Under the pieces are notes generated by a model. That model ran no database searches, was not told where the DNA came from, and saw only the letters and a program-made list of their open reading frames with translations. Positions 48,843 through 60,004 of a DNA stretch of 64,000 nt are shown here, piece after piece. The DNA is from Prunus persica (taxonomy: Eukaryota; Streptophyta; Magnoliopsida; Rosales; Rosaceae), in NCBI RefSeq assembly GCF_000346465.2, contig NC_034012.1, positions 21,797,169 to 21,861,168 on the forward strand, given 5' to 3'. The first letter of the stretch is position 1. Every line of letters starts with the position of its first letter. Both the position numbers and the translations under genes were made by a program.

Positions 48843-51800
48843 ATGGATAAGTCATGGATGCACTCGGATAGAAGATCGAAGGCATATGAGTTTGGGGTGG
48901 AAGCATTTTTGAACTTTGCTGTAAAAAATTTCTAACTACAACACATATCCGTTGTCCATGTGTTAAATGTGTTAATTTGAAGTTGTTTGGGGTTGGAATT
49001 ATAAGGGATCACTTATACTTTAATGGAATTGACCAAAGCTATAAGAATTGGACATTTCACGGAGAACCTTGGGAAGCAACTACTAATGCTAGTAGAAATG
49101 TTGAAGAAGATGATGGCCATAGTAGGTACAGTTTTGTGTCTGAAGAAATTGATATGGATGATAATGATTTTGGTGATTTTGGTTCCGATCCGTATGAGTT
49201 TGCCAATGTGATTGGGGATGGAGATCAACCAGTGTACCCTGGTTGTAGAAAGTACACGAAGTTATCGGCATTAGTGAAGTTGTATAATTTGAAGGCCAAA
49301 CATGGGATGAGTGATGTCTGTTTTATAGAATTATTGATACTTCAAGGCGATTTGCTTCCAGAAGGAAATACAATACCAACCTCTATGTATGAGGCTAAAA
49401 AGACTTTGTGTGCATTGGGGCTGAGTTATGAGAAAATGCACGCATGCCCCAATGATTGCATCTTGTATAGGAAGGAGTATGAGGATTCAACTAATTGTCC
49501 TACTTGTGGTATCTCAAGGTGGAAGGAAGGCAAAGATTCAATCTTGAAAAAGGGTGTGCCAGCGAAGGTGGTGTGGTATTTTCCTCCAATTCCAAGGTTT
49601 AAAAGGATGTTTCAATCACATGAGACAGCTAAGAGTTTGACTTGGCATGCTGCTAGAAAATCAATTGACGGTCAGATGTCTCATCCGGCGGATTCCCCGT
49701 CTTGGAAACTTCTTGATGATAAATGGCCTGAGTTTGGTAATGAGCCGAGAAACTTGAGATTGGCTCTTTCATCTGATGGATTCAATCCCCACAGTTCTCT
49801 AAGTAGCAGATATAGTTGTTGGCCGGTTATCTTAGTTACATATAATCTCCCTCCATGGCTGTGCATGAAACGAAAGTTCATGATGTTAACCTTATTGATT
49901 TCCGGTCCTAAACAACCCGGAAATGATATAGACGTCTACTTGGAGCCTTTGATTGATGATTTAAAATCTTTGTGGGATGGGATTAGAGGAGTGTATGATG
50001 CACATAATGGAGAATACTTTACACTCAAAGCTGCATTAATGTGGACAATTAATGATTTCCCCGCCTATGGAAACTTATCTGGTTGTGTTGTTAAAGGATA
50101 TAAAGCTTGTCCAATATGCGGCGATGATACACCTAGTCACAGGTTGAAAAATGGCCACAAAATTTGTTACATTGGGCATAGAAAATGGTTACCAATCAAT
50201 CATCCATATAGGAGGCAACGTGTAGCTTTTAATGGGAAACCTGAATATGGCATACCTCCCAAGCCATTAACCGGAGAAGAAGTGCTGCATATGGTTGAAA
50301 ATGGTGACAGAGTTTGTTGGAAGAAGAAATCAATATTCTTTGATCTCGAGTATTGGAAATACCTTCCTGTGAGGCATGCCCTAGATGTTATGCACATTGA
50401 GAAGAATGTTTGCGATAGTATCATTGGTACATTGCTGGAGATCCTTGGAAAAAATAAAGATGGGATTGCTGCTCGATTAGATTTATTGAACATGTGGGTC
50501 AAAACTGATTTGCAACCCGAGTATGGAGAAAGACGTACTCGTTTGCCTCCTGGGCCTTGGAATTTGTCAAGAGCAGAGAAGAGAGAGGTTTGCAATTCTT
50601 TCTATGGTATGAAGGTCCCTGAAGGTTATTCTTCAAATATTAAAAATCTTGTATCTTTACAAGATTCAAGACTTCTTGGCCTTAAATCACATGATTGTCA
50701 TACCTTAATGCAACAATTGCTCCCTGTGGCAATTCGTTCTGTTTTGGAGAAGCCTGCAAGGTATGCAATAACTCGTTTGTGCTTCTTCTTCAATGCTATA
50801 TGTGCAAAGACTGTTGATGTTTCCAAGCTAGATAAGTTGGAAGAAGATGTAGTAGTTACTCTGTGTTTGCTTGAGAAGTACTTTCCCCCTTCATTCTTTG
50901 ATATCATGGTTCATCTAGTAGTACATCTTGTCAGAGAAGTTCGTCTATGTGGGCCAATATATTTTAGGTGGATGTATCCGTTTGAAAGATATATGAAAGT
51001 GCTGAAGGGGTATGTTCAGAATCGTACTCGTCCCGAAGGTTGCATTGCTGAGCGTTATATAGCTGAAGAAGCGGTAGAGTTTTGTACTCAGCATTTATCT
51101 GATGTTAGTACAGTTGGAGTGCCTTCAAGCCAAAAGATGGGACTTTCAAAGCCATTATCAGGTTGCACAGTGAGCATAGTTGATCAGGACCTGTTGAATC
51201 AAGCACATCTATATGTCTTGGAGAATACGGAGGAAGTCCTACCTTATATCGAGTACGTATGAGTTTTATTCTTTAAGTTTCCATTTTAAATTATTTCTTA
51301 TGTTTATCTTCTATATTTGGGACCGTAATGCTTGAATTTTTCGTGTCATGTAGGCAACATATGATCCACATCAAGACTGCTTATCCAAAATTTAGAAAGA
51401 GAACAAAGTGGCTGCAGGATAAGCACAATAGCACTTTCATTCAATGGCTACGCTTCAAGGTATATGTTGTTGAATAACATATTTCTCTTTTAATTTTCTT
51501 CTTATTTCTATGTTAGATTGAATTAAGATATGATTAATTTGCAGGTTCAAAGTGAACTTGAGGAAGACAATCATGGCGTATCAGAAAATTTAAGGTGGCT
51601 AGCAGCTGGTCCAAACATGGCAGTGCCATTATATAGGAGCTATCTTATTAAAGGTATTAAATTCAATATCAAGGCACAAGATGATGTGCGGACAACTCAA
51701 AATAGTGGAGTTTATTTACTTGCACATACCATGCAAGTTGCTAGTGCCAAGGATAAAAACCCAATTCTCTCAAATATGGGTTTCTATGGTGTCATTCAAG

Positions 51801-52189
51801 AAATTTGGGACCTTGACTACCAAAAGTTTACAATCCCAGTCTTTAGGTGTGATTGGATAGATAGTTCTGGTCTTGTAGTCGACGAACTTGGATTTACCCT
51901 TGTAGATTTGAGTAAAATTGGACATAGGAATGACCAATTTGTTTTGGCTTCTCAAGTCAAACAAATATTTTTTGTTGACGACCCGATGCATCGTGGTTGG
52001 TCGGTAGTGTTATCAATGCCTAATAGAGAATATAATGATGTTATTGGTGATGAAGTCTTAGGTGATGTGATAATTGAGTGTGAGCCATTTACTAGAGGGA
52101 TGCCAAATGTTGACACATTTGATGAACTGGTGGGTGAGTTAGGTGGTCAAAATATTCGAGATGGGTGTGAAGATATATGGATTGAATGA
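48843..52189 (+). pseudogene. CACTA transposase TNPD (Transposase-associated, Transposase_21, DUF4218/DUF4216), one apparent frameshift
   Basis: Starts MDKSWMHSDRRSKAYEFGV, the usual start of the transposase-associated domain. After about 30 codons the frame is lost at an A-run near 48925-48935; the expected next part (RCPCVKCVN) is in the frame of the main ORF, which is open from 48977 to the end of exon 1 at 51252. It has a CPTCG zinc-type knuckle, the Transposase_21 core (LTWHAARKSIDGQMSHPADS; LRLALSSDGFNPHSSLS; ALMWTINDFPAYGNLSGC), DVMHIEKNVCDSIIGTLL, and a DUF4218 region (HLVREVRLCGPIYFRWMYPF). Exons 51354-51459 and 51545-52189 add a DUF4216 domain and end in TGA; the GTACGT donor at 51253 keeps phase. 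About 1040 aa if the frame were continuous. Either one natural 1-nt loss or a sequencing slip. Confidence 0.87.
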
Positions 52190-53799
52190 TGCTTATGTAA
52201 TTGGCAGTGTATGACATTAATTTTGTAATATATTGTAATGTGATTTCTTCACTTTCTACGTTCAAATAAAACACGACGTTATTGTGAACCAATTATTCAG
52301 CATATTTACCGACGTCTTAAAGCAACGTAACAATGAAGAACCACGACGCTATTGTGAAGCAATTATTCAGGATATCACGTCGGGGAAGGATTAAGAACCG
52401 CCATGTAATTCAAAATAACACGACTCCAATCCCATAATACCGACGTCTAAAAAACGAGATATATAATCTGAACGTTAAAAAATACGACGTCATCATACAT
52501 TTTCCACGTCGCAAGTTCTTTTATAAACGAAGAGGAACGAAATGAATTCCGACAGTAATTCATTATAACCGCCGTCTAATATCAATTAAACGACGTTATT
52601 TGTAATACGGCTCTCATCATAATCAACGCCGTCTATATGTTCTGTAATACGGCTCTCATTTATTTGGAACCGACGTTGTTTAAAAGTTCAACGTCGTCTA
52701 TATTAATAAGTGCGTCGTGAGTAATGAATACATATAAATACAACGTCGACTATATAAATGCCACCGACGTTGTTTCCCATTTCAACGTCAACTATATAAA
52801 TACATACGTCGTAAATAATGACACTGACAACTATTTCCACGTCATCTTTTTTAGAAAAATCGAAGTGGAAAATTTATTTCACGACGGTTGTTTGTAAATA
52901 AGAGACGTAGTAGATTTCAATAACGTCGTCTTCTCATGTATTTAAAGACGTCATATTTTTTCTTGTCGTAAAAATTATATTTAACGGCGTAGTGTTTTAG
53001 TTGTCGTCGTTGTATGTCTATCTTGCGGCCTTGTTCTTTTAATATGTGTCATATTTTTCCCTTTTAACGACGGTGATTTGTTTGAGTTGGTCGTCTATTC
53101 TCATCCTCGACTATTTTTTAGAACTTTAGCAGACTAAACACGTCTGTTTTTATTTGTTTTCGACGTTGTTGTATTTAACAACGTCTAATATTTATCGTCG
53201 TTGTTTGTTTCTGAAAATAGGACGTATAAATTTTGTAATACGACTTTCATATATTTGTAACCGACGTTGTTTCGTTGTTCAACGTCTACTCTATAAATAC
53301 ATACGTCGTAAATAATGACACTGACAACTATTTCCACGTCATCTTTTATAGAAAAATCGAAGTGGAAAATTTATTTTACGACGGCTGTTTTTATATAGGC
53401 GACGCAGTAGGTATCAATAACGTCGTCTTCTAATGTATTTAAAGACGTCATATTTTTTATTGTCGTGAAAATGATATTTAACGGCGTCTTGTTTTAATTT
53501 TCGTCGTTGTATGTCTATCTTGCGGCCTTGTTCTGTTAATATGTGTCATATTTTTCCTTTTTAACGACGGTTTTTTTAGAGAGTTGGTCGTCTATTCTCA
53601 TCCTCGACTGCTTTTTTAGATCTTTTTGCAGTACAAAGACGTCGTTTTGTATTTGTTGATGACGTTGTATATTTTAACAACGACGGTGATTTAGCGTCGT
53701 GGTTTATGAGGGAAAAGATGACGGTGGATTCCACGACCATTGAAAAACCGAATACACGACGGTGATTTACCGTCGTCTTTTTTCTTTTTTGTAGTAGTG
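52190..53799. repeat. CACTA 3' subterminal region with CGTCGT motifs and a ~497-bp tandem duplication
   Basis: From the TNPD stop to the right terminus the motif recurs every 15-40 bp. The block TACGTCGTAAATAATGACAC at 52804 recurs 497 bp later at 53301, and the similarity runs over about 52650-53100 versus 53150-53600 with moderate divergence (both contain TATCTTGCGGCCTTGTTCT). No genes. Confidence 0.85.
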
Positions 53800-55339
53800 A
53801 TTCAAGGGACATTTAGTCAACCTGATCCGCATTCCTCGCTCCCCACGGTCCGGGCATCCCCGAAACTCGTGGGACATTGTCAAACGCGCACTGACTCAAC
53901 CAAAGGCAACTAGGATGTCCGTGGGCATTTTCATATCCGAAGGCAACCAATTTATCTGAAGGCAACTTAATAGCCGAAGGCAGCAATTGGGTACCTATGG
54001 TGGTTTAAAACAAATATATTTCTAAAAGAAAGGATTAAAGATTATAAAACTATTTCTTAATTATCCTTAAATCCTGTTGCCATTCATAAAAACTATAATT
54101 TTATTTCTCATCAAACCACTCAATCTGGTAATCACCTCATTTCCTACTTTCCAAGCCCTTTCTCATTTCCAACATAGCAGCATATGAATAAAACATTTAA
54201 ATCCAATTAAACATGCTTGGAAAGCTATAGTCAATAATAACTTATTCAAGATCAAATAACAAAAATTAATTGCATAAAATCATTTATAAAGCAAAAGTCC
54301 ACTCATTGAGCGTCCGAGCTAGCTTGACCCTTTGAGGGTCCTTCTTGCAGGTCCGAAGGCGCATGAGTTCCTATTTAAACCATTAAGAATATTTAATTAA
54401 TAAAATTACTCAACATAAATTTTTAATTCAGAACCCTGACCCCCGGCTTCAAAAAGTGTGTGCACTTATTTTAAGATCATTCCTATGCCCACTTAAACAT
54501 TTCAGACGGTTAGAACGGTCTGAGAAGACTCGAGACTCGATAAGCAATAAATTTCCATATTGGTCAACCCGGGACCTCATGGGGTCCACGACCTCCAATT
54601 ATCAATATGAGAGTTTCTATAGGTTCCACATATTTTAATAACCATGTCTTGCTAGTTTGGTCTAAATCGAAAGGTCGGATTGATCACGATCGCACGATCG
54701 GACGGTTATGGTTTATTTAGCCCTAGGGTTCACGATTTTGGAGTATCTAGAACTCTGATTCACAATCCGTCAAATCCTACACAATTCTAGAAATACAAGG
54801 TACAACATACGTGAATTTGAGTTCGATCTAATGGTGCGAACATATTGAACCCGAAAATTGCACAATAGGCGAAATCCGCTTGAGGTTCAAACGGTATCCG
54901 AATTGGAATCCGAACACACCTACAAGCTCGTGACAACACGAGGATCATTTTAGGATACAATGTGGCCCCACCATACTGCCCACGCGCCGCCGCACGCTCT
55001 GGCAGCGCATGGGTGGCTAGATAAATTTCCAGCGGCCGGAAAAACTCCAAACCACCAGCCAAGCATCCTACCACAGGTTCAGGACATCGAGTGGAGCCAC
55101 TTTTGTTGGACCTACCCTGAAAAATGACTGAAAGTGGCCGGAATTTCAACCCAAAATTTGGCCAAATTTTGAATCAAAAATCGGATCATCTAAGCTAGAA
55201 GTCGATCAAGTCCTACCCAACCATCAGCTAGAGCATGAAAAATAGGTGAGAAACCATACCTCACATGTTGAGATTGGTGGCCGGAGGACGGAGAACGAGC
55301 GATGGGAAGTTTGGACTAAAAATCGGTCGGGTTTCGTCA

Positions 55340-58300
55340 TCCAAGTGAGTTGTCATAATCCATTGTTGAATTGGATTATTATCATCATCAGATGGTTGCC
55401 CTGCAATGTCAAGAAGGTCTATGTAGTCATTTTCTACAACCTTGTTCATTTCAGCCTCTTCATCATGTAGCTTAAGTTTCATATTATAATAGCAAAAGAC
55501 AATCTTTTCCAGCCTAGTATATGGGAGACGGTTCCTTTGTTTCGTGTGAATAAGAGCAAATGTACTCAAATTTCGCTCACATGTAGATGATGACGATGTA
55601 TGTGACAATATAAACATAGCAATTTTTTGCAAGTTCGGGGCAGAATCACCATGAAGGTTCCACCATTCTGGTGAGGGGATCGATTTTCTTGATTACAGTT
55701 TCTAAAACTTATCACCGGATTCACAATGTTTTGTGTTCAGTATGCATAAAACTAAACTTAATTAGGAAGATACTGTTTTGTGTTCACTTACCTCATCCCC
55801 AAATGCTTGCAAACCTCTATTCCCAGTTGGGTTCAACCTTTCAAATACGTGTTGGAGTCCTTAAAGTAACTCTTTATTGTGGCCAACCCCTGTTTCATAT
55901 TGATATCTAGGGTTCAAGTAGTGGGCTACAAATAAGAAGATTAGTTAATACCCGTTGTATAAATTTAAAAATCGATGCACTTTTTTACTAAGAGATTAAA
56001 ACATACCAGCTTGATGTAATAGACGAGATAATGTGACATCCTATTTGTGATTAATGATTTTGAGAATTCATTTTTTTCCCTTCAATTTCGAAATCTTTTC
56101 TTTCATTATGTGAAACATATCATATAAGATAGGCATGGTAGGAATTACCTCTGTGTCAACAATTCGCAGGATGCTATACAAAGGCTCATAGATGGATTGC
56201 ACTCTTCCATGGCATCCCAGATTCTATGATCAAGGACTCGACTTTCAATTCTCTTCCCATCTTCTAATTCACTGAATCGACTATTATACCGTTCCTCACT
56301 TGTAAAAAGTTGCCTCAACCCAGCTTTCTTATTTAAGATGCTATTGATGGTGATGTAGTTTGTCGCAAACCAGGTTGCACTAGGTCAGACCAAATCCCCT
56401 TGACAGAAGATCCTCATCTGAGCCAATAGCCAACCATGATTGTAAATGTAGTTGGTTAATTTCCAAGCCTTATTTATGACATTTGCCACCAACTCTTGCT
56501 TCCCAATATCTTCAAATATTAGATCTATGCAATGTGCAACACAAGGAGTCCAATAAATAGGGTACCGCTCCATCATCATCTCTCCAGCCTTAACAGCCTT
56601 AACAAAGGTTGAACCATTGTCGGTGACAATATGAACAACATTCAATGGCCCAACCTCTTTTATGACATTTGGCGATGTACTTTGCATCCTTGGTTTTATT
56701 TGAAGCATCCACTGATTTCTTAAAAATAGTTTTCTTGTTTGAGAAGATCATGAAATTTATTATGGACAACCTTGTCGGGCCAGTCCATCCATCACTCATG
56801 ATGGTGCATCCATACACGCCCCAATTTTCCCTTACCTTTTCCACATATGCTTGCATGTATGTGTGTTCCATATCTAAGTACTTATGCTTTATTTCATATC
56901 GTGATGGTGTGGCTACGCCTTGACCTAATATAATTGATTTGTACCACTTTGCGAAACCCAAGCGAAGGTGTCGTATAGCAGTGTAGCTCGGAAGTTCGAG
57001 TGTCGTATCCACAGAGAATAGTGTAAAGAAAATAACAGAGTTGGAAGAGAACAATTGTGATTAAGAAGTAGATTTAAGCAAGATTTGATTTAAAGAAAAT
57101 TTAATTGATTAAAACACTAAGGCATTGGGGTTCCACTTTTAACATAAGCATGCTACTCTTATTAATTTGATCCACAAAATATTTTCCATTGTAATTGTTC
57201 AAAATAATTAAAGCACTTTTTAATTTCCTTTAGAAGTATTCTAAGCATAACTTGTACCATTGGCAACAAACTATCAAAAAATAATCTTCGTCGAAATTCT
57301 ATTAATCTTACTAATTATCTCCTCTTTTAAAAGCATAAAGTTTTTACTACACAATGGGAAAAACATGATTAAACCCATGAAATAGATTATCCAACATTCA
57401 TCAATTAATTAAAAATAAAAACTACAAATCCCATTTGAACAAAACTACAAATCCCATTTGAACAAAACTACAAATTCACATTAAAGCTTGAGTTTGGATC
57501 AAACTAATAAAAATTACATACTCATATTAAAAGGGTTCTCCCTAGCCTTAGCTAGGGAGTTAGTTTCCCATAAAATAAAACTAAAGAAATTAAAACTAGA
57601 AGAATTGGAGGAAGAAGAGAGAGCTCAAGAGAAGATTGTGAGCTTGGTGTGTGTTTTGAAGCTTGAAGACTTCTCTATTTATAGGGCTAAGAAGGAGAAA
57701 CATCATAATGGATTCCAGCACGACCATTCCTATTTTAATGCAATACCTAACTCCCACTTCATCTTGCCTATGAATTGGCATTGAATTTGAGCTTCTTTGG
57801 AGCGGATGACACCTCACAAGCGTGTGAATTCAATTTCTTCTTGTTTGCTTCCATCCCATACTTCTTTTCCTTTCTTCTTTTGGCATGGGTGTGGCACTTC
57901 ATGCATTCTTTTCAATTCTTTTCTTCTTGTGCTAGTTGTACTTCTTCCTTCATCATCATTGCTACATATATATGTTGAAGTTCTTTAATTGGCCACTAGC
58001 ATATTATCTTTGGGTGGTACACTTCTTGGCATGCAAATTGAGTTGGTTTTCATAGCACATGCCTACATAGGAAGTCATTGATCTAAGTTAATAAAATAAC
58101 ATTAAACCAATTTGACCAAGTAAAAATATAAATGCATAAGATTATTTAATTACCCATTATAATTACTTTTAAAATTAAATTTTAAAAGAAATAAACATGT
58201 ATTATTGTAATATTATCAATAATCGAACTCATATTAGCAATTGGTTTGTTTAAAATATTTAAGTTCAAGAAAGGGAAGTCATAAGGAATAAAGCAAAACG

Positions 58301-59041
58301 TTCTTGTTAGGCTGCAGCAATCATGTTCTTGAAATTAGGGGAACTTGCTTTTTGAGGAGCCACATTCTCAAGTATGAAGAATTTGTTGCAGTATCTTCCA
58401 AGTACCTCTGCTGAGTTTCTAATCATGCCTTTGATTGTTCTCTGTTTTGCCCTAGTGTTCTTGTGTGGCATTGGTACTAGAGGAGATCGGAGTGGGTCTC
58501 GAAGGCTTTGAGTGCAATGGTATTGTTGTTCACTAGCACCACTTGCTCCCCTTGCAAATCGTTTGCTTCCCATTCTGTAAACTCCTCCTTGTCTAAACCG
58601 TTCTTCTTGCTTCGATGCTCTAATGGCAGCAAGGTAATCTTCTTTCTCCGCAGGGTGCATGTCTGAAGGATATGCATATCCATCCTCATCATCATCATCA
58701 TCATCATCATCAACAGGATTGCTACTTTTATTGCTCATGTATCCCCCTCTTGCTGTAGATCTTATGTTTTCTTCAACAGATTTCTTATGTTGTTTGCTAG
58801 ACTCTTTATCCTTTATCCATGCAATTACCTCATTCTTAATATCTGGTGGTACTTCTTTGCACTTCTTTACACTCTTATGTGGATCAAATCCGGCCAAATG
58901 ATACTTTAGCCATGTAATTTCACCACTTTTAAATGTGGATTCACAAAATGTGCATATTGTACCATGCTTATTGCCTTCTATTGGATGAGCATATTTCCAT
59001 GCCACATCAAGACTACCAAGCACACTACCATGCACTACCAC
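55340..59041 (-). pseudogene. hAT transposase pseudogene (BED finger, DUF659, hAT dimerisation domain)
   Basis: Read right to left. 59041-58307 (244 aa) has a BED-type zinc finger (TICTFCESTFKSGEITWLKYHL with a following His and Cys) and an Asp-rich tract from an ATC repeat. An insertion at about 58305-56932 splits the gene. 56930-56385 carries DUF659: TIMSDGWTGPTRLSIINFM and, after a frameshift near 56690, VVHIVTDNGSTFVKAVKAG. The region about 56380-55640 is decayed, with probable introns. 55632-55340 has the C-terminal dimerisation motif SSSSTCERNLSTFALIHTKQ, after which it is cut off by the LTR-like unit ending at 55339. Non-functional here, but the element's TIRs match a shorter derivative in the virus at 24759-25728. 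Confidence 0.85.
56932..58305. mobile_element. Unclassified insertion inside the hAT transposase gene
   Basis: About 1.37 kb of AT-rich DNA separates codons that are adjacent in related hAT proteins. It contains GTGTCGTATCCACAGAGAAT, a phrase often seen in plant LTR-type repeats, a perfect palindrome CTCCCTAGCCTTAGCTAGGGAG near 57540, and a 28-bp direct repeat near 57420-57470. No domain, no clear TSD. Confidence 0.5.
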
Positions 59042-59639
59042 TTGCCATTTTTAATCTATCACACTTAAATATATTAAATTAGCTTACAATATCAAATCTA
59101 TCACAAAAATAATACAGACCATGAAGGAGAGCCACGTACCAGAAACAGTAGTCAAAGAGAACTTGCAAATAAGGAAAGAAGCTCACGAACTAAATAAAAA
59201 TTGAAAAGCTAGCAGAGAAAGAAGAGAAGTGAAGATTTGGTGCCCCAAAAGAAGCAAAACAGCCTCTGATTTAAAGAGGGCTTCTCCCGTGATAACAGTG
59301 GGAAGTTTTGGGGTTTGGGGGACAATGGTATATGGGCTTTGCAGACTTTATTTTATGGATTCCAGTTGGATGATTCTCTGGCTTTGATGGAGCTAAAGGT
59401 AGTCAGATTTTTTGGAGGTATGTGGGCAGTGAATTGGATATTGCCAATTGCCTAAATTGGATATTGCCAATTGATTTTGCATAGATTCTTCATATTAATA
59501 ATTAATTGATACTCCAAAAAATCTTCTGAATTGGATATTGCCAATTGCCTTCAAAAATATCTAATCACCGGCCACATACCTTCAATTCAGTGGACTGTGT
59601 CAGTATTTTGGGTTTTAATTTGCTTCAAAACTTTTGAAT

Positions 59640-59822
59640 TTTTTTTGAATTTTGTTATGGGTATTGGGAAATATCGAGGATAACGACAAAATATCGGAGA
59701 TATCGCACTTATCGGGGATATATTGTCGATACAGGGGAATATATGGTGTTATCCCCCCAGTATCGGTGTCGACAATTAAAAATACAAATATATTGGTGTA
59801 CCGGCCGATATTTCAATCCTTG
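59640..59822. repeat. hAT right subterminal region with ATATCG repeats
   Basis: ATATCG and close variants (AAATATCGAG, ATATCGGAGATATCGC, ATATTGTCGATAC) occur about eight times ending in the terminus GGCCGATATTTCAATCCTTG. Related words occur at the left end (38430-38460) and in the 24759-25728 derivative; likely transposase-binding sites. Confidence 0.7.
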
Positions 59823-60004
59823 GCCATGACATACTGCTAGGTGTCACTCATGGTTTGTGAAAGCCCTGTGAGGACTAATTACAATTAGCCTTCACCAATA
59901 AGGAGAATTGTATAGAGGGATACAATTCACAGATGATTTAGAAGAAACCATTCTTACCTATGGCCTCACTAATTAGAACCTATAAGATTACACACTAAAA
60001 AGGT

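Larger units (their letters stand above)
39492..53799 (+). mobile_element. CACTA (En/Spm, CMC) DNA transposon, 14.3 kb
   Basis: Termini CACTACTACAAAAAGTG (left) and CACTACTACAAAAAAG (reverse complement of right) with the 3-bp TSD ATT at 39489-39491 and 53800-53802, diagnostic of CACTA elements. On the plus strand are a TNPA-like/Ulp1 fusion gene (42645-46336) and a TNPD transposase gene (48843-52189). It also holds a captured RPN6 fragment and two large tandem duplications. The ACGACGG/CCGTCGT motif is repeated through all non-coding parts. Perfect TSD, near-identical internal duplications and one intact gene point to a fairly recent insertion, the youngest in this branch of the nest. Confidence 0.95.
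38677..55339 (+). mobile_element. LTR-like unit (about 2.3 kb) nested in the hAT element and hosting the CACTA element
   Basis: Starts TGACAGGACCCGACC and ends GGTCGGGTTTCGTCA, imperfect inverted ends of TG...CA type. Without the CACTA it is 38677-39491 plus 53803-55339. It is less AT-rich than its surroundings and has no recognisable coding domain. The flanks (GAATA and TCCAA) give no TSD, so a solo LTR is the best guess but its class is open. It cuts off the last codons of the hAT transposase. Confidence 0.5.
38376..59822 (-). mobile_element. BED-type hAT element with ATATCG subterminal repeats, nested in solo LTR A
   Basis: Left end CAAGAATTAAAATATCAGCC and right end (reverse complement) CAAGGATTGAAATATCGGCC match at 17 of 20 positions. 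A perfect 8-bp TSD GCCATGAC lies at 38368-38375 and 59823-59830, and the LTR sequence continues across it. Removing the insertions at 38677-55339 and about 56932-58305 leaves about 3.4 kb, normal for an autonomous-type hAT element. It carries a broken transposase gene on the minus strand. Confidence 0.88.

Noticed and set aside
38677..55339. Clean 5-bp TSD for the LTR-like unit
   Set aside because: The flanks GAATA and TCCAA do not match in any nearby register, so the call rests only on its inverted TG...CA ends.
58659..58901. Serine-rich plus-strand ORF
   Set aside because: Antisense shadow of the Asp-rich tract of the BED-type hAT transposase.
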